Assembly: GCA_963791425.1 (NCBI GenBank)
Contig: CAWBSE010000003.1
Span: 930,001-994,000 of the forward strand
Source of the DNA: DATBLE01 sp963791425
GTDB lineage: Bacteria; Actinomycetota; Thermoleophilia; Gaiellales; Gaiellaceae
DNA: 64,000 nucleotides
Reading direction: 5' to 3'
The notes beneath the pieces are model-generated. The model was not told the DNA's origin. It saw nothing but the letters and a program-made list of their open reading frames with translations, and searched no databases. Made by a program: the position numbers and the translations under genes. This document shows, one piece after another, positions 44,537 through 54,600 of this stretch. Position 1 is the stretch's first letter; each line of letters starts with the position of its first letter.

Positions 44537-45288
44537 GGTCGGGCCGCCAGGATCCGGCGCAGGGCGTGCAGGGAACGGTCGACGGCCTCGAACGGCGGCC
44601 CCTCGACCTCGTCCTCCTCGACGATCAGCCACTCGGCTCCCGCGGCGAGCGCCGCGGGTACGACCTGCTCGTAGCCGACGACGCCGTCGCCGATCGGGAC
44701 GTCGTCCGTGCCGTCGCGGTCCCGGAAGTCCTTCACGTGGACGAGCGGGCAGCGCCCGGACGTCGCGGCCAGCTCGGCGACCGGGTCGGCGCCCCCGTGC
44801 CACACCCAGCCGAGGTCGAGCTCGAGCCAGAGCAGCTCCGGCGGCAGCGTGCGCAGGAGGTCGAGGAAGGTGTTGTCGCCGTCGAGCGGTTGCACGTCGG
44901 CGTCGTGGTTGTGGAAGCCGAGACGGAGGCCGGCCTCCCGAGCCGTCTCGGCGAGGCCGGTCACCGTCCCGACGGCGGCTCGGCCCGGCTCGATCCAGCT
45001 GAGGGCGACCCGGTCGGTGGCGAGCACGCGCAGCTCTTCAGCGAGCAGGCCCAGACCGGCGCCCAGCTCCTCGGCGCTCGCATGCCTCCCGACCGCGGTC
45101 AGGCCGCAGTCGTCGAGCCAGCCGCGCACCTGCGCGGCGTCGTGGCCGTGCAGCTGCCAGAGCTCGACGCCCTCGTACCCGAGGCCGGCGACGGTCCGGA
45201 GTGTCCCTTCGAGGTCGCGCTCGCACTCGCCGCGGAGCGTGTACAGCATCAACCCGATGCGGGCCGTGGGCTCGGGAGCGTGTGTCAG
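44533..45288 (-). CDS. Sugar phosphate isomerase/epimerase (AP endonuclease 2-like TIM barrel)
   Basis: About 251 residues. The first beta strand (ARIGLMLYTLRGECERDLEG) requires a start upstream of the ATG at 45249 or TTG at 45252; the only in-frame candidate at an overlap is CTG at 45288, overlapping the ilvD TGA in the same way other junctions here overlap. Metal and substrate regions: YEGVELWQLHGHDAAQVRG, GFHNHDADV, LLWLELDLGWVWHGG and HVKDFRDRDG. The fold is clear, the substrate is not. Confidence 0.82.
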   Translation of the reverse strand: MTHAPEPTARIGLMLYTLRGECERDLEGTLRTVAGLGYEGVELWQLHGHDAAQVRGWLDDCGLTAVGRHASAEELGAGLGLLAEELRVLATDRVALSWIEPGRAAVGTVTGLAETAREAGLRLGFHNHDADVQPLDGDNTFLDLLRTLPPELLWLELDLGWVWHGGADPVAELAATSGRCPLVHVKDFRDRDGTDDVPIGDGVVGYEQVVPAALAAGAEWLIVEEDEVEGPPFEAVDRSLHALRRILAARP

Positions 45289-46984
45289 GGCGTGGTGACC
45301 GCGCCCTCGCTGGCGGACTCGACCTGCGCCGCGTACTTCGCCATCACGCCGGTCTCGTAGTGCGGTGCGGGCCGTGACCAGGAGGCGAGCCGTGCGGCGA
45401 TCTCGTCGTCGGAGAGCTCGACCCGCAGCTGGCCCGCCTCGACGTCGATCACGATCGTGTCGCCCTCCTGGAGTGCGGCGATCGGGCCGCCGTGGAACGC
45501 CTCCGGCACCACGTGCCCGACCATGAACCCGTGCGTCGCGCCCGAGAAGCGGCCGTCCGTGATCAGCGCGACCGAGTCGCCGAGGCCCTCGCCGATGATC
45601 GCTCCCGTGACCTGGAGCATCTCCGGCATGCCGGGCGCGCCCGCCGGTCCTTCGTAGCGGATCACGACGACGTCGCCCGCGTGGATCTCGCCGGCCTTGA
45701 CCGCCGCGAACGCGAGTGGCTCTCCGTCGAACACGCGGGCGGGGCCGCGGTGCTCCTTGCGGCCGACGGTCAGCTTCACCACGCACCCGTCCGGGGCGAG
45801 ATTCCCGCGCAGGATCCGCAGCGAGCCGCTTGCCTTGATCGGCTCCTCGATCGTCCTGATCACCTCCTGGCCGGGCGTCTCCTCGACCGCGGTCGCGATC
45901 TGGCCGAGAGTGCGCCCGTCGACGGTCGGCATCTCGCCGTGGATCAGGTCCTGCTTCGCGAGCTCGCGGGCGACGAGGGCGACCCCGCCGGCGCGGTAGA
46001 CGTCGGTCGCATGGAAGCGGCCCCACGGCTTCATGTCCGCGAGCACCGGTGTGCGAGCGGCGATCCGGTCGAAGTCGTCGATCGTGAACTCGAGCCCGAA
46101 CTCGCGCGCGATCGCGAGCAGATGCAGCAGGCCGTTCGTCGAGCCGCCGGTCGCGACGACGGACGCGGCGGCGTTCTCGATCGCCTCGAGCGTGACGATC
46201 TGCGACGGGCGAACGTCACGCGTGACGAGGTCGACGACCAGCCGGCCGCACTCGGCGGCCGCCTCGTTCTTCTTTTTCGACAGCGCGGGGATCCCGTTCA
46301 GCCCGGCCGGGCTCAGCCCGATGAACTCGAGAATCGTCGACATCGTGTTCGCGGTGAACTGGCCGCCGCACGCGCCGGCGCCCGGGCAGGCGACCGACTC
46401 GAGCTCGTTCAGCTCCTCGGCGCTCACCGTCCCCTTCGCATACCCGCCGATCGCCTCGTACACGTCCGCGACGGTGACGTCCTTGCCGCGGAAGACGCCG
46501 GGGGCGATCGAGCCGGTGTAGAAGACCACGCGACGGAATGTCGAGCCGGCCCAGCGCCATGATCGCGGCCGGGTTCGTCTTGTCGCACGCGACCAGGCAG
46601 ACGAGGCCGTCGAACAGGTGCCCCCGGGACGACGAGCTCGATCGAGTCGGCGATCACCTCGCGCGAGATCAGGCTCGCGCGCATCGCCTCGGTACCCATC
46701 GAGACACCGTCCGAGACGGCGATCGTGTTGAACTCCATCGGCGTCCCGCCCGCCTCGCGGATCCCGCGCTTGACGTCCTGCGCCAGCTCGCGCTGGTTCA
46801 GGTTGCACGGCATCGTCTCGATCCAGGTGGTCGCGACGCCGATGATCGGCTTCGCGAGATCCTCGTCGGTGAAGCCGACGCCCTTCAGCATCGACCGCGC
46901 GCCGGCGCGGTCGGGGCCGTCGGTGATCGTGGCGCTGTGGCGCTTCGCCGGGTTGCTCGGCCGGTCGTACGGGTTCGATGTCAT
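45285..46984 (-). CDS. ilvD: Dihydroxyacid dehydratase (two frameshifts)
   Basis: Fe-S dehydratase common to isoleucine, valine and leucine synthesis. ATG at 46984. N-terminal RPSNPAKRHSATITDGPDRA and TTWIETMPCNLNQREL (cluster Cys), then LVCLVACDKTNPAAIMALGR in the shifted frame (second Cys) and PGAGACGGQFTANTMS (third). C-terminal DGRFSGATHGFMVGHVVPEA. Breaks are at the five-C run near 46621-46625 and near 46530. Reconstructed length is about 565 residues. Confidence 0.94.
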
Positions 46985-46994
46985 GCGGCCGATC

Positions 46995-47984
46995 CTATGC
47001 CCGGTCGGGCGCCTTGTGCATCAGGCTGCGCAGCTCCGCGCCGACGGTCTCGATCCGCTCGGCGGATGCCTGCTCGCGCAACTCGTTCAGCGTCGCCTCG
47101 CCGGTGTTCATCTGCTCGATCCAGTCCCGCGCGAACGAGCCCTCGCGGATGTCGGACAGCACCTTGCGCATGTTGTCACGGACGTGGTCGTCGATCACGC
47201 GCGGACCGCGGCTGAGGTCGCCGTACTCGGCCGTGTCCGAGATCGAGAAGCGCATGCCGGAGAACCCGCCTTCGTAGATCAGGTCGACGATCAGCTTCAG
47301 CTCGTGGAGGCACTCGTAGTACGCGATCTCGGGCTGGTAGCCGGCCTCGACGAGCGTCTCGAAGCCGAGCCGGATCAGCTCGGTGACGCCGCCGCAGAGC
47401 ACGGCCTGCTCGCCGAACAGGTCGCTCTCGGTCTCCTCCATGAACGTCGTCTCGAGCACGCCGGCGCGGGTCGCGCCGATGCCGGCCGCCCACGCGAGCG
47501 CGAGCTCGAAGGCGCGGCCGCTCGAGTTCTGGGCGACGGCGACGAGTGCCGGCGTCCCGTAGCCCTCGGTGAAGAGACGGCGGACGATGTGGCCGGGCCC
47601 CTTCGGCGCGACCATGATCACGTCGTGGCCCTCGGGCGGCGCGATGCGTCCGTAGTGGACGTTGAAGCCGTGGGCGAACAGCACGGCGGCGCCGTCGGCC
47701 AGGTTCGGCGCGACGTCGGCCTCGTAGACGGCAGGCTGCACCTGGTCGGGCAGGAGCAGCGCCACGACCTGGGCGCCCTTCGTCGCCTCGGCGACGGTCG
47801 CGACCCGGAGGCCCGCGTCCTCGGCGGCCTTCCACGAGCCGCTGCCTTCGCGCAGGCCGACCTCGACGTCGACGCCGGAGTCGTGCAGGTTGAGCGCGTG
47901 GGCGTGGCCCTGGCTGCCGTAGCCGACGACCGCGACCTTCCCGTCGAGGAGGCCGAGGTCGCCGTCGCGAAGGATCGTCGCCAT
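46995..47984 (-). CDS. ilvC: Ketol-acid reductoisomerase, class I
   Basis: 329 residues, ATG at 47984. NAD(P)-binding VAVVGYGSQGHAHALNLHDS; cofactor loop GLREGSGSWKAAEDAG, whose Arg and Ser favour NADPH; PKGPGHIVRRLFTEG; active-site ETTFMEETESDLFGEQAVLC and YYECLHELKLIVDL. Length is normal for class I. It lies between ilvN and ilvD. Confidence 0.97.
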   Translation of the reverse strand: MATILRDGDLGLLDGKVAVVGYGSQGHAHALNLHDSGVDVEVGLREGSGSWKAAEDAGLRVATVAEATKGAQVVALLLPDQVQPAVYEADVAPNLADGAAVLFAHGFNVHYGRIAPPEGHDVIMVAPKGPGHIVRRLFTEGYGTPALVAVAQNSSGRAFELALAWAAGIGATRAGVLETTFMEETESDLFGEQAVLCGGVTELIRLGFETLVEAGYQPEIAYYECLHELKLIVDLIYEGGFSGMRFSISDTAEYGDLSRGPRVIDDHVRDNMRKVLSDIREGSFARDWIEQMNTGEATLNELREQASAERIETVGAELRSLMHKAPDRA

Positions 47985-48007
47985 GGAGTGGTTCCTTTCG
48001 TCGGTGA

Positions 48008-48517
48008 TTACTGGAGGACGCGCTGGGGCTTGGGCTTGCGGACCGAGGCGCGCTTCAGACCGATCCTGCCGGTCCGGGAGAGCTCGCGGATCCCGTGCGG
48101 ACGGAGGAGCTCCTCGAACGAGTCGATCTCCTCGGGCTCGCCGACGATCTCGAAGACCATCGAGTCGGGCCCGACGTCGGCGACCCGCGCCTGGAACACG
48201 TCGGCGAGCGCCATCAGCTCGGCCCGCTTCTCCGGCGGGGCCGAGATCGAGATCAGCGCCAGCTCGCGCTCGACCGCCTCGTCCGGCTCGAGCTCGCGCA
48301 CGCGCAGGACGTTGACGAGCTTGTGCATCTGCTTCTCGATCTGCGCGAGCGGCTGGTTGTCACAGTTCACGCGGAGCGTGATCGAGGAGACATCGCGCCG
48401 CTCGGTCGGCCCGACGGCCAGGCTCTCGATGTTGTAGCCGCGCCGTGCGAACAGCTGGCAGACGCGGACGAGCGCGCCCGGCTTGTTCTCGACCAGGACG
48501 GACAGGGTGTGGATCAT
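48008..48517 (-). CDS. ilvN: Acetolactate synthase regulatory subunit
   Basis: 169 residues, ATG at 48517 overlapping ilvB. The ACT domain HTLSVLVENKPGALVRVCQL, then FARRGYNIESLAVGPTERRD, binds valine for feedback inhibition; the C-terminal half (GPDSMVFEIVGEPEEIDSFE) completes the IlvH/IlvN fold. Confidence 0.96.
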   Translation of the reverse strand: MIHTLSVLVENKPGALVRVCQLFARRGYNIESLAVGPTERRDVSSITLRVNCDNQPLAQIEKQMHKLVNVLRVRELEPDEAVERELALISISAPPEKRAELMALADVFQARVADVGPDSMVFEIVGEPEEIDSFEELLRPHGIRELSRTGRIGLKRASVRKPKPQRVLQ

Positions 48518-50232
48518 GCCGACACCGCTTCCGCCGACGGCTCCTCGTACTCGAGCATGTCGAGCGCGGCTGCGCCGGCCGGGATCATCGGGAAGCACTG
48601 CTCGTGCGCGTCGACCCGGGCGTCGACGACGGCCGTGCGGCCGCACGCGAGCGCCTGGGCGAGCGCGTCCTCGAGCTCGCTCTCGTCGGTGACGGTGAAT
48701 CCCTCCGCGCCGTAGGCCCGCGCGAGCGCGGCGTAGTCGGGCACCTGGTGCGTGAGGTGCACGTGCGACTTGCGCTCGTCGAAGAACATCGCCTGCCACT
48801 GGTTGACCATCCCGAGGTAGCCGTTGTTGACGACCACCGTCACGATCGGAAGGTCCTCGAGCACGGAGGTGGCCAGCTCCTGGTTCGTCATCTGGAAGCA
48901 GCCGTCACCGTCGACGCAGACGACCGTCGCGTCGGGCCGGGCGGCCTTGGCCCCGACCGCCGCGGGGACGCCGTAGCCCATCGTCCCGAGCCCACCCGAC
49001 GTGATGAAGCTCCGCGGCGTGTCGCAGAGGAGGTACTGCATCGCCCACATCTGGTGCTGGCCGACGCCGGTCGTCCAGACCATGTCGTCGCGGCCCGCGG
49101 TCAGGTCCTGCAGCGTCTCGAGCACCTTCTGCGGCTTGAGCGAGTCGCCCTCGCCGTAGCGCAGCGGGAACTCCTCGCGCCAGTCGGCGATGCGGCGCAG
49201 CCAGGGCTCGGTATCTGCCGTTTCGAGCTGCCGGAGCTGCTTGGTCAGCTCGGCGAGGATCTTCTTCAGCGGCCCGACGACGGGGATATCCGCGCGGCGC
49301 AGCTTGTCGATCTCGGCGGCGTCGATGTCGAGATGGATCACGGTCGCGCCGGGCGCGAAGGCGTCGAGCTTGCCCGTGACGCGATCGTCGAAGCGCGCGC
49401 CGACCGAGACCAGGACGTCGCACGAGTTCATTGCCATGTTCGACCACTTCGGCCCATGCATGCCCGGCCAGCCGAAGTGCAGCTCGTGCGTCTCCGGGAA
49501 CGCGCTCTTCGCCATCAGCGTGGTCACGACCGGCAGGCGGCCGACCTCGGCGAGCTCGAGCAGCTCGGCGCACGCGTCGGCGTTGAGCGTGCCGCCGCCG
49601 ACGTAGAGGACGGGCTTCTCCGCCGCGGCGATGCGGCGTGCTGCCTCGGCGACCTGGCGCGCGTGCACGCGGGTCGGGGGGCGCCAGCCCGGGAGATCGA
49701 CGCTGTCCGGGTACTTGAAATCGAGCTCGGCCTCCTGGACGTCGCGTGGGATGTCGACCAGCACCGGCCCGCAGCGTCCGGAGTGGGCGACGTGGAACGC
49801 CGCCTTCAGCACCTCGGGGATCTCCGCGGCGCTCTGGACGAGCCACGAGTGCTTCACGATCGGCGTGGTCACGCCGACGATGTCGCACTCCTGGAACGCG
49901 TCGGTGCCGATCAGGTGGCTGCGCACCTGGCCGGTGATGCAGACGAGCGGCGTTGAGTCCATCCACGCGTCGGCGATCGGGGTGACGAGGTTCGTCGCCC
50001 CGGGGCCCGAGGTCGCGAACGCGACGCCGGTGCGGCCGGACGCGCGCGCATACCCCTCGGCCATGTGGCCTGCGCCCTGCTCGTGCCGGGCGAGCACGTG
50101 GCGCACGGTCGTCCCGCGTGCCATTGCGTCGTAGAGCGGCAGGACGGCGCCGCCCGGGAGCCCGAACGCGACCTCGATGCCCTCTGCCTCGAGTGAGCGG
50201 AAGACGGCGTCGGCTCCGGTCATACGCGTCAT
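48514..50232 (-). CDS. ilvB: Acetolactate synthase catalytic subunit
   Basis: ThDP/FAD enzyme, 572 residues. The ATG at 50232 overlaps the upstream stop (ATGA); a second ATG is at 50223. FGLPGGAVLPLYDAM, the ThDP Glu in RHEQGAGHMAEGYARASG, VSVGARFDDRVTGKLDAF, and the ThDP motif GDGCFQMTNQELATSVLED with NNGYLGMVNQWQ. All catalytic elements are intact. Confidence 0.97.
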   Translation of the reverse strand: MTRMTGADAVFRSLEAEGIEVAFGLPGGAVLPLYDAMARGTTVRHVLARHEQGAGHMAEGYARASGRTGVAFATSGPGATNLVTPIADAWMDSTPLVCITGQVRSHLIGTDAFQECDIVGVTTPIVKHSWLVQSAAEIPEVLKAAFHVAHSGRCGPVLVDIPRDVQEAELDFKYPDSVDLPGWRPPTRVHARQVAEAARRIAAAEKPVLYVGGGTLNADACAELLELAEVGRLPVVTTLMAKSAFPETHELHFGWPGMHGPKWSNMAMNSCDVLVSVGARFDDRVTGKLDAFAPGATVIHLDIDAAEIDKLRRADIPVVGPLKKILAELTKQLRQLETADTEPWLRRIADWREEFPLRYGEGDSLKPQKVLETLQDLTAGRDDMVWTTGVGQHQMWAMQYLLCDTPRSFITSGGLGTMGYGVPAAVGAKAARPDATVVCVDGDGCFQMTNQELATSVLEDLPIVTVVVNNGYLGMVNQWQAMFFDERKSHVHLTHQVPDYAALARAYGAEGFTVTDESELEDALAQALACGRTAVVDARVDAHEQCFPMIPAGAAALDMLEYEEPSAEAVSA

Positions 50233-51158
50233 GCCACGAACTCCACGTCGGTGCGGGCCGACGGCATCAGCTCGAGCACGGCGTCCATGAAGTCGCGGGT
50301 GGTCGACGCCGGGCCGTGTCCGGCGAGGTCGGCCGTGCGGAACCCGGAGGCGAGCGCGGACGAGACCGCCCGCTCCAGCGTGCGGCCCGCGGCCTGCTCG
50401 CCGAGCCCCTCGCCCAGCATCAGCGCGGCGGCGAGCAGCATCCCGCTCGGGTTGGCGACTCCCTGCCCGGCGATGTCCGGCGCCGAGCCGTGTGTCGGAC
50501 CGAACACTCCCGGGCCGGTCTGTGACAGGCGGCCCGACGCGACGATCCGCGTTCCGTCCTGGCCGGACGCGGCGAGGTCGGAGACGAGCTCGGCGTGCTG
50601 CCGCTGCGTGACGACGACGCAGAAGCCGTTCGGCGCGTTCATCAGCCGCGGCAGCGCCGTGCTCAGCGACAGGTGCTCGACCTCGACACCGGGATGACGC
50701 TCGGCTTCCCACTCGACGAAGGTCGTCCACTCGGGGCCGTCGCCGACGGCGGCGACGCGCCCGCTCCGGGAACGGGCGAGGCCGAAGGCGCGATGCACGA
50801 CGAACGGCTCGAGCTGGTCGTCGAGCGGGCTGACGACCGCGATGTCGCCGTCGTCCAGGCGGACGCGCTGCACGCGCCAGGTGAGCTCGAGCTCGGCCTT
50901 CACGCCCTCGAGCGCCGGTTCCTTCGTCAGGGCGACCAGCACTGCGTCGGACCGGCGGCAGGCGGCGCGCGTCTCGGGCGGCAGCGGGTGGCCGTAGCGG
51001 CTGACCGCCTCGCCGGCGAACGCCGCGTGCACCTCCTCGACACGGAAGCCGTGCAGACGGCCTGCCTCGGCAAGCGCGCGGCTGGCCTCGGCCATCAATT
51101 CGGGGCCGATGCCGTCACCGCTCAGGCATGCGACCGTGAACCGTTTATGCGTTCTCAT
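50229..51158 (-). CDS. LeuB-like protein with lost catalytic residues
   Basis: 309 residues, ATG at 51158. The ends match isopropylmalate/isocitrate dehydrogenases (TVACLSGDGIGPELMAEASR; GPTHGSAPDIAGQGVANPSG). The middle does not: where leuB (30115-31095) has VVRELVGGIYFG, DKANVLDTSRMW and ENMFGDILSD, this protein has VVSPLDDQLEPF, GDGPEWTTFVEW and TQRQHAELVSD, so most substrate Arg, the Tyr, the Lys and two of three metal Asp are gone. It is the first structural gene after the ilv leader. Probably a pseudoenzyme; a regulatory role is inference. Confidence 0.85.
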   Translation of the reverse strand: MRTHKRFTVACLSGDGIGPELMAEASRALAEAGRLHGFRVEEVHAAFAGEAVSRYGHPLPPETRAACRRSDAVLVALTKEPALEGVKAELELTWRVQRVRLDDGDIAVVSPLDDQLEPFVVHRAFGLARSRSGRVAAVGDGPEWTTFVEWEAERHPGVEVEHLSLSTALPRLMNAPNGFCVVVTQRQHAELVSDLAASGQDGTRIVASGRLSQTGPGVFGPTHGSAPDIAGQGVANPSGMLLAAALMLGEGLGEQAAGRTLERAVSSALASGFRTADLAGHGPASTTRDFMDAVLELMPSARTDVEFVA

Positions 51159-51222
51159 TGGACCGGCACCTCCTCGAAAGTTCGTTGTGGGCAACTGATT
51201 CCTTGCGTCGTCTCGTCCCGCC

Positions 51223-51249
51223 GGGGGACGCACCTCTCCTGCGAGAGGT
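51223..51249 (-). promoter_or_regulatory. Downstream ilv leader elements
   Basis: A perfect 7-bp hairpin ACCTCTC-GCAG-GAGAGGT (51249-51232) is followed by UCCCCC (51228-51223), which is complementary to the 3' arm GGGGGA (51289-51284) of the attenuator stem and could form a competing, antiterminating pairing. Confidence 0.4.
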
Positions 51250-51278
51250 CGGCGTGTGCGCTGCGAGGCGCGTGGTCG

Positions 51279-51300
51279 AAAACTCCCCCTAGAGGGGGAG
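51279..51300 (-). terminator. Attenuator hairpin at the end of the ilv leader peptide
   Basis: On the transcribed strand CTCCCCC-TCTA-GGGGGAG then TTTT. The leader-peptide stop codon TAG lies at the loop, so ribosome position should decide whether the hairpin forms. Confidence 0.65.
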
Positions 51301-51384
51301 AATCGAGACGACGATGACAGAAATCAGGCCGCGCGCAGCCACGGAGAGCGGGGCTGCGGAATGGGTGTCGGTCGCGGTCGTCAT
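51289..51384 (-). CDS. ilvL: Branched-chain leader peptide (ilv attenuator)
   Basis: 31-codon ORF, ATG at 51384, about nine bases after the predicted transcription start. Its end reads GLISVIVVSILPL: nine of the last 13 residues are Leu, Ile or Val, right before a hairpin with a U-run. This is the hallmark of ribosome-mediated attenuation sensing charged branched-chain tRNAs, upstream of the LeuB-like gene and ilvBNCD. The name follows function and position; there is no sequence family. Confidence 0.75.
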   Translation of the reverse strand: MTTATDTHSAAPLSVAARGLISVIVVSILPL

Positions 51385-51399
51385 TGCTTCAGGTTTTGC

Positions 51400-51429
51400 A
51401 GTGTTGCCGGAGCCGGCCCGGTCTGTCAA
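51400..51429 (-). promoter_or_regulatory. Promoter of the ilv operon
   Basis: A consensus -35 TTGACA (51429-51424), 18-bp spacer, and -10-like AACACT (51405-51400); start predicted near 51393. Confidence 0.6.
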
Positions 51430-51577
51430 GCGGTATCGGCCGCGCGGAGTGGAATGTTGAGCCCGGCTTTGCGCGTTGCCGCCTGTTCCTTTACTCTTTG
51501 AAGCGCATGTGCGGCGCGCGCTCCAAGTCGAAGCTCGATACGGCCATCGCGACCATTTTTGTCTCGCGCCCGCAACC

Positions 51578-51637
51578 GCGCTAGCCGGCTCACCCCTCTC
51601 GCACCACCGGACTAGCGCACACCACACAGGCGAGGGG
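51578..51637 (+). promoter_or_regulatory. Candidate pseudoknot masking the gltB ribosome-binding site
   Basis: GCGCTAGCCGG (51578-51588) pairs with CCGGACTAGCGC (51607-51618, one bulged A). The 18-base loop contains CCCCTC (51593-51598), perfectly complementary to GAGGGG (51632-51637), which is the SD eight bases before the gltB ATG. Forming both helices would make an H-type pseudoknot that hides the SD. Confidence 0.5.
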
Positions 51638-51645
51638 CACACGGC

Positions 51646-54600
51646 ATGAGGCCGCGGCCGACCGAGCCGATCGGCCTGTACGACCCGGCCTTCGAGCACG
51701 ACGCCTGCGGTGTCACGTTCGTCGCCCGCCTGAACGGCGTGCCCACGCACGAGACGGTCGCGCGCGGGCTGCGCGCCGTGGCCAACCTCGAACATCGCGG
51801 CGCCGCCGGCGCAGACGCGGCGACCGGGGACGGCGCCGGGATCCTGCTGCAGATGCCCGACCGCTTCATCCGCGGCGTGGTCGGCGACGACCTGCCGCCG
51901 GCCGGGCAGTACGGCGTCGGGGTGTGCTTCTTCCCGCAGGACGACGCGCGCCGGGCCGAGCTCGAGCAGCTCCTGGTCGCCACCGTCGAGGCCGAGGGGC
52001 AGCGCGTGATTGCCTGGCGCGACGTCCCGGTCGACGACCGGCACGTCGGCAAGAGCGCCGACGTCCACGCCCCGCGCATGCGCCAACTCGTCGTCGGCGC
52101 GTCCCCCGAGCTGTCGGCCGACCAGGACGCGTTCGAGCGGAAGCTGTACGTCATCCGCCGCGTTGCCGAGCTCGCCGCCGGGCCCGACCTCGCGCTGCCG
52201 AGCTTCTCGTCGCGCACGCTCGTCTACAAGGGAATGTTGACGGCGCCGCAGTTGCCCGGGTACTTCCCCGATCTGGTCGACGAGCGGATGGAGGCGGCGC
52301 TGGTGCTCGTCCACTCGCGCTTCTCGACCAACACCTTCCCGAGCTGGGAGCTCGCCCACCCCTACCGGATGATCGCGCACAACGGCGAGATCAACACCGT
52401 GCGCGGGAACGTCAACTGGATGCGTGCGCGCGAGTCGCAGCTGGCATCGGAGCTGTTCGGCGACGACCTCGGCGAAGGTGCTCCCGGTCGTCCGGCCGGG
52501 CGGCTCCGACACCGCGAACTTCGACAACGTGCTCGAGCTGCTCGTCCTCGCGGGCCGCTCACTGCCGCACGCGATCATGATGATGATCCCCGAGGCGTAC
52601 CAGGGCCGCGACGATCTGCCCGACGACCTGAAGGGCTTCTACGCGTACCACCAGTGCCTGATGGAGGCCTGGGACGGGCCGGCCGCGATCGCGTTCACCG
52701 ACGGGCGCGTGATCGGCGCGACGCTCGACCGCAACGGCCTGCGTCCGGGCCGCTGGATGGAGACGAAGGACGGCTGGGTCGTGCTCGCCTCCGAGACGGG
52801 CGTGCTCGACGAGCCGGCCGAGAACATCCTGCGCAAGGGCCGCCTGCAGCCGGGCAAGCTCTTCCTCGTCGACCTCGAGCGCGGCCGGATCGTCGAGGAC
52901 GCGGAGATCAAGCACGAGGTCGCCTCCCGCAAGCCGTACGGACAGTGGTACGAGCAGGAGGTAGTGCGCTCGTCAGACCTGCCCGCGCGCGAGCCGAAGG
53001 AGCAGCCGTCCGAGTCGCTCCGCCGCCGCCAGCTCGCGTTCGGCTACTCGCAGGAGGACATGAAGGTGATCCTCGCGCCGCTCGCGCGGAACGCCGAGGA
53101 GGCCGTTGGCTCGATGGGCAACGATTCGCCGCTCGCGGTGCTCTCCGACCGCAAGCCGCTGCTGTACTCGTACTTCAAGCAGCTGTTCGCCCAGGTGACG
53201 AACCCGCCCGTCGACTCGATCCGCGAGTCGGTGGTGATGAGCGTGCAGGCGAGCGTCGGCTCCGAGCGGAACCTCCTCGACGAGACGCCCGAGCACGCGC
53301 GGCAGCTCGTGATCGACAACCCGATCCTGCTCGACTCCGAGCTGGAGCGCCTGCGCCAGGTCGACTCCGCGATCTTCAAGTCGCGCACGCTCGACATCAC
53401 CTGGCCGGTGGCCGAGGGGCCGGGCGCGATGGAGCCGGCGATCGAGCGTGTCTGCCGCGAGGCCGACGCCGCGCTCGCCGACGGCGTCAACATCCTGATC
53501 CTCTCCGACCGCGCCGTCGGCCCCGAGCGCGCGCAGATCTCGTCGGCGCTCGCGGTGGCGGCCGTCCACCACCACCTCGTCCGCGAGGGGACGCGGCTCC
53601 AGGCGGGCCTGATCGTCGAGTCGGGCGAGGCGCGCAGCGTGCAGAGCGTGTCCATCCTGGTCGGCTACGGGGCCGCCGCGGTCAATCCGTACCTGATGCT
53701 CGAGACGCTCTCCGACCTCGTCGACCGCGGGGAGCTCCCGCCCGAGATGACGGCCGAGGAGGCGCAGAAGCGCGCGGTCAAGGGCATCGCCAAGGGCCTG
53801 CTGAAGACGATGTCGAAGATGGGCATCTCGACGATCCCGTCGTATTGCGGTGCGCAGATCTTCGAGATCCTCGGCCTGGCGCCCGAGCTCGTCGACCGCT
53901 ACTTCACCGGGACGCCGTCGCGGATCGGCGGGATCGGGATCGAGACGCTCGCAGAGGAGATGCTCGCCCGCCACGCCCGCGCGTACCCGGGCACGGCCGA
54001 CGAGCTGCTCCCCGTTGTCGGGTTGTTCGCCTGGAGGCGCGACGGCGAGTTCCACCAGTGGAACCCGGAGACGATCGCGCTGCTCCAGCACGCGGTGCGC
54101 GAGGGCGGCTTCGAGACGTACGAGCAGTACGCGCAGACGGTCAACGCCGACAGCGCGCGGCGCCGGACGATCCGGGGGCTGATGGCCTTCCGGTTCCCGG
54201 ACGACGGGGGTATCCCGCTCGACGACGTCGAGCCCGCCGCGGAGATCGTCAAGCGCTTCGTCACCGGCGCGATGTCGCTCGGCTCGCTGTCGCGCGAGGC
54301 GCACGAGACGCTCGCGATCGCGATGAACCGGCTGGGCGGCCGGTCGAACACCGGCGAGGGCGGAGAGGATCCGGCGCGCTACGTCCCTGACGCCAACGGC
54401 GACTCGCGCCGCTCGTCGATCAAGCAGGTCGCGTCCGGCCGCTTCGGCGTGAACATCGACTACCTGACGAACGCCGACGAGCTTCAGATCAAGATGGCTC
54501 AGGGCGCCAAGCCCGGCGAGGGCGGCCAGCTACCCGGCCACAAGGTCGACGGGTACATCGCGAGCGTCCGGCATACGACGGCCGGCGTCGGACTGATCTC

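Larger units (their letters stand above)
51159..51645. other. Divergent control region between ilv and glt operons
   Basis: This 487-base gap holds the ilv promoter, leader peptide, attenuator hairpin and further leader hairpins on the minus strand, and the gltB leader on the plus strand (each listed separately). I see no other gene in it. Confidence 0.7.

Noticed and set aside
51289..52578. 429-codon minus-strand frame running from gltB into the ilv leader
   Set aside because: Only its last 31 codons (the leader peptide) have promoter and context support; the rest is antisense to gltB.
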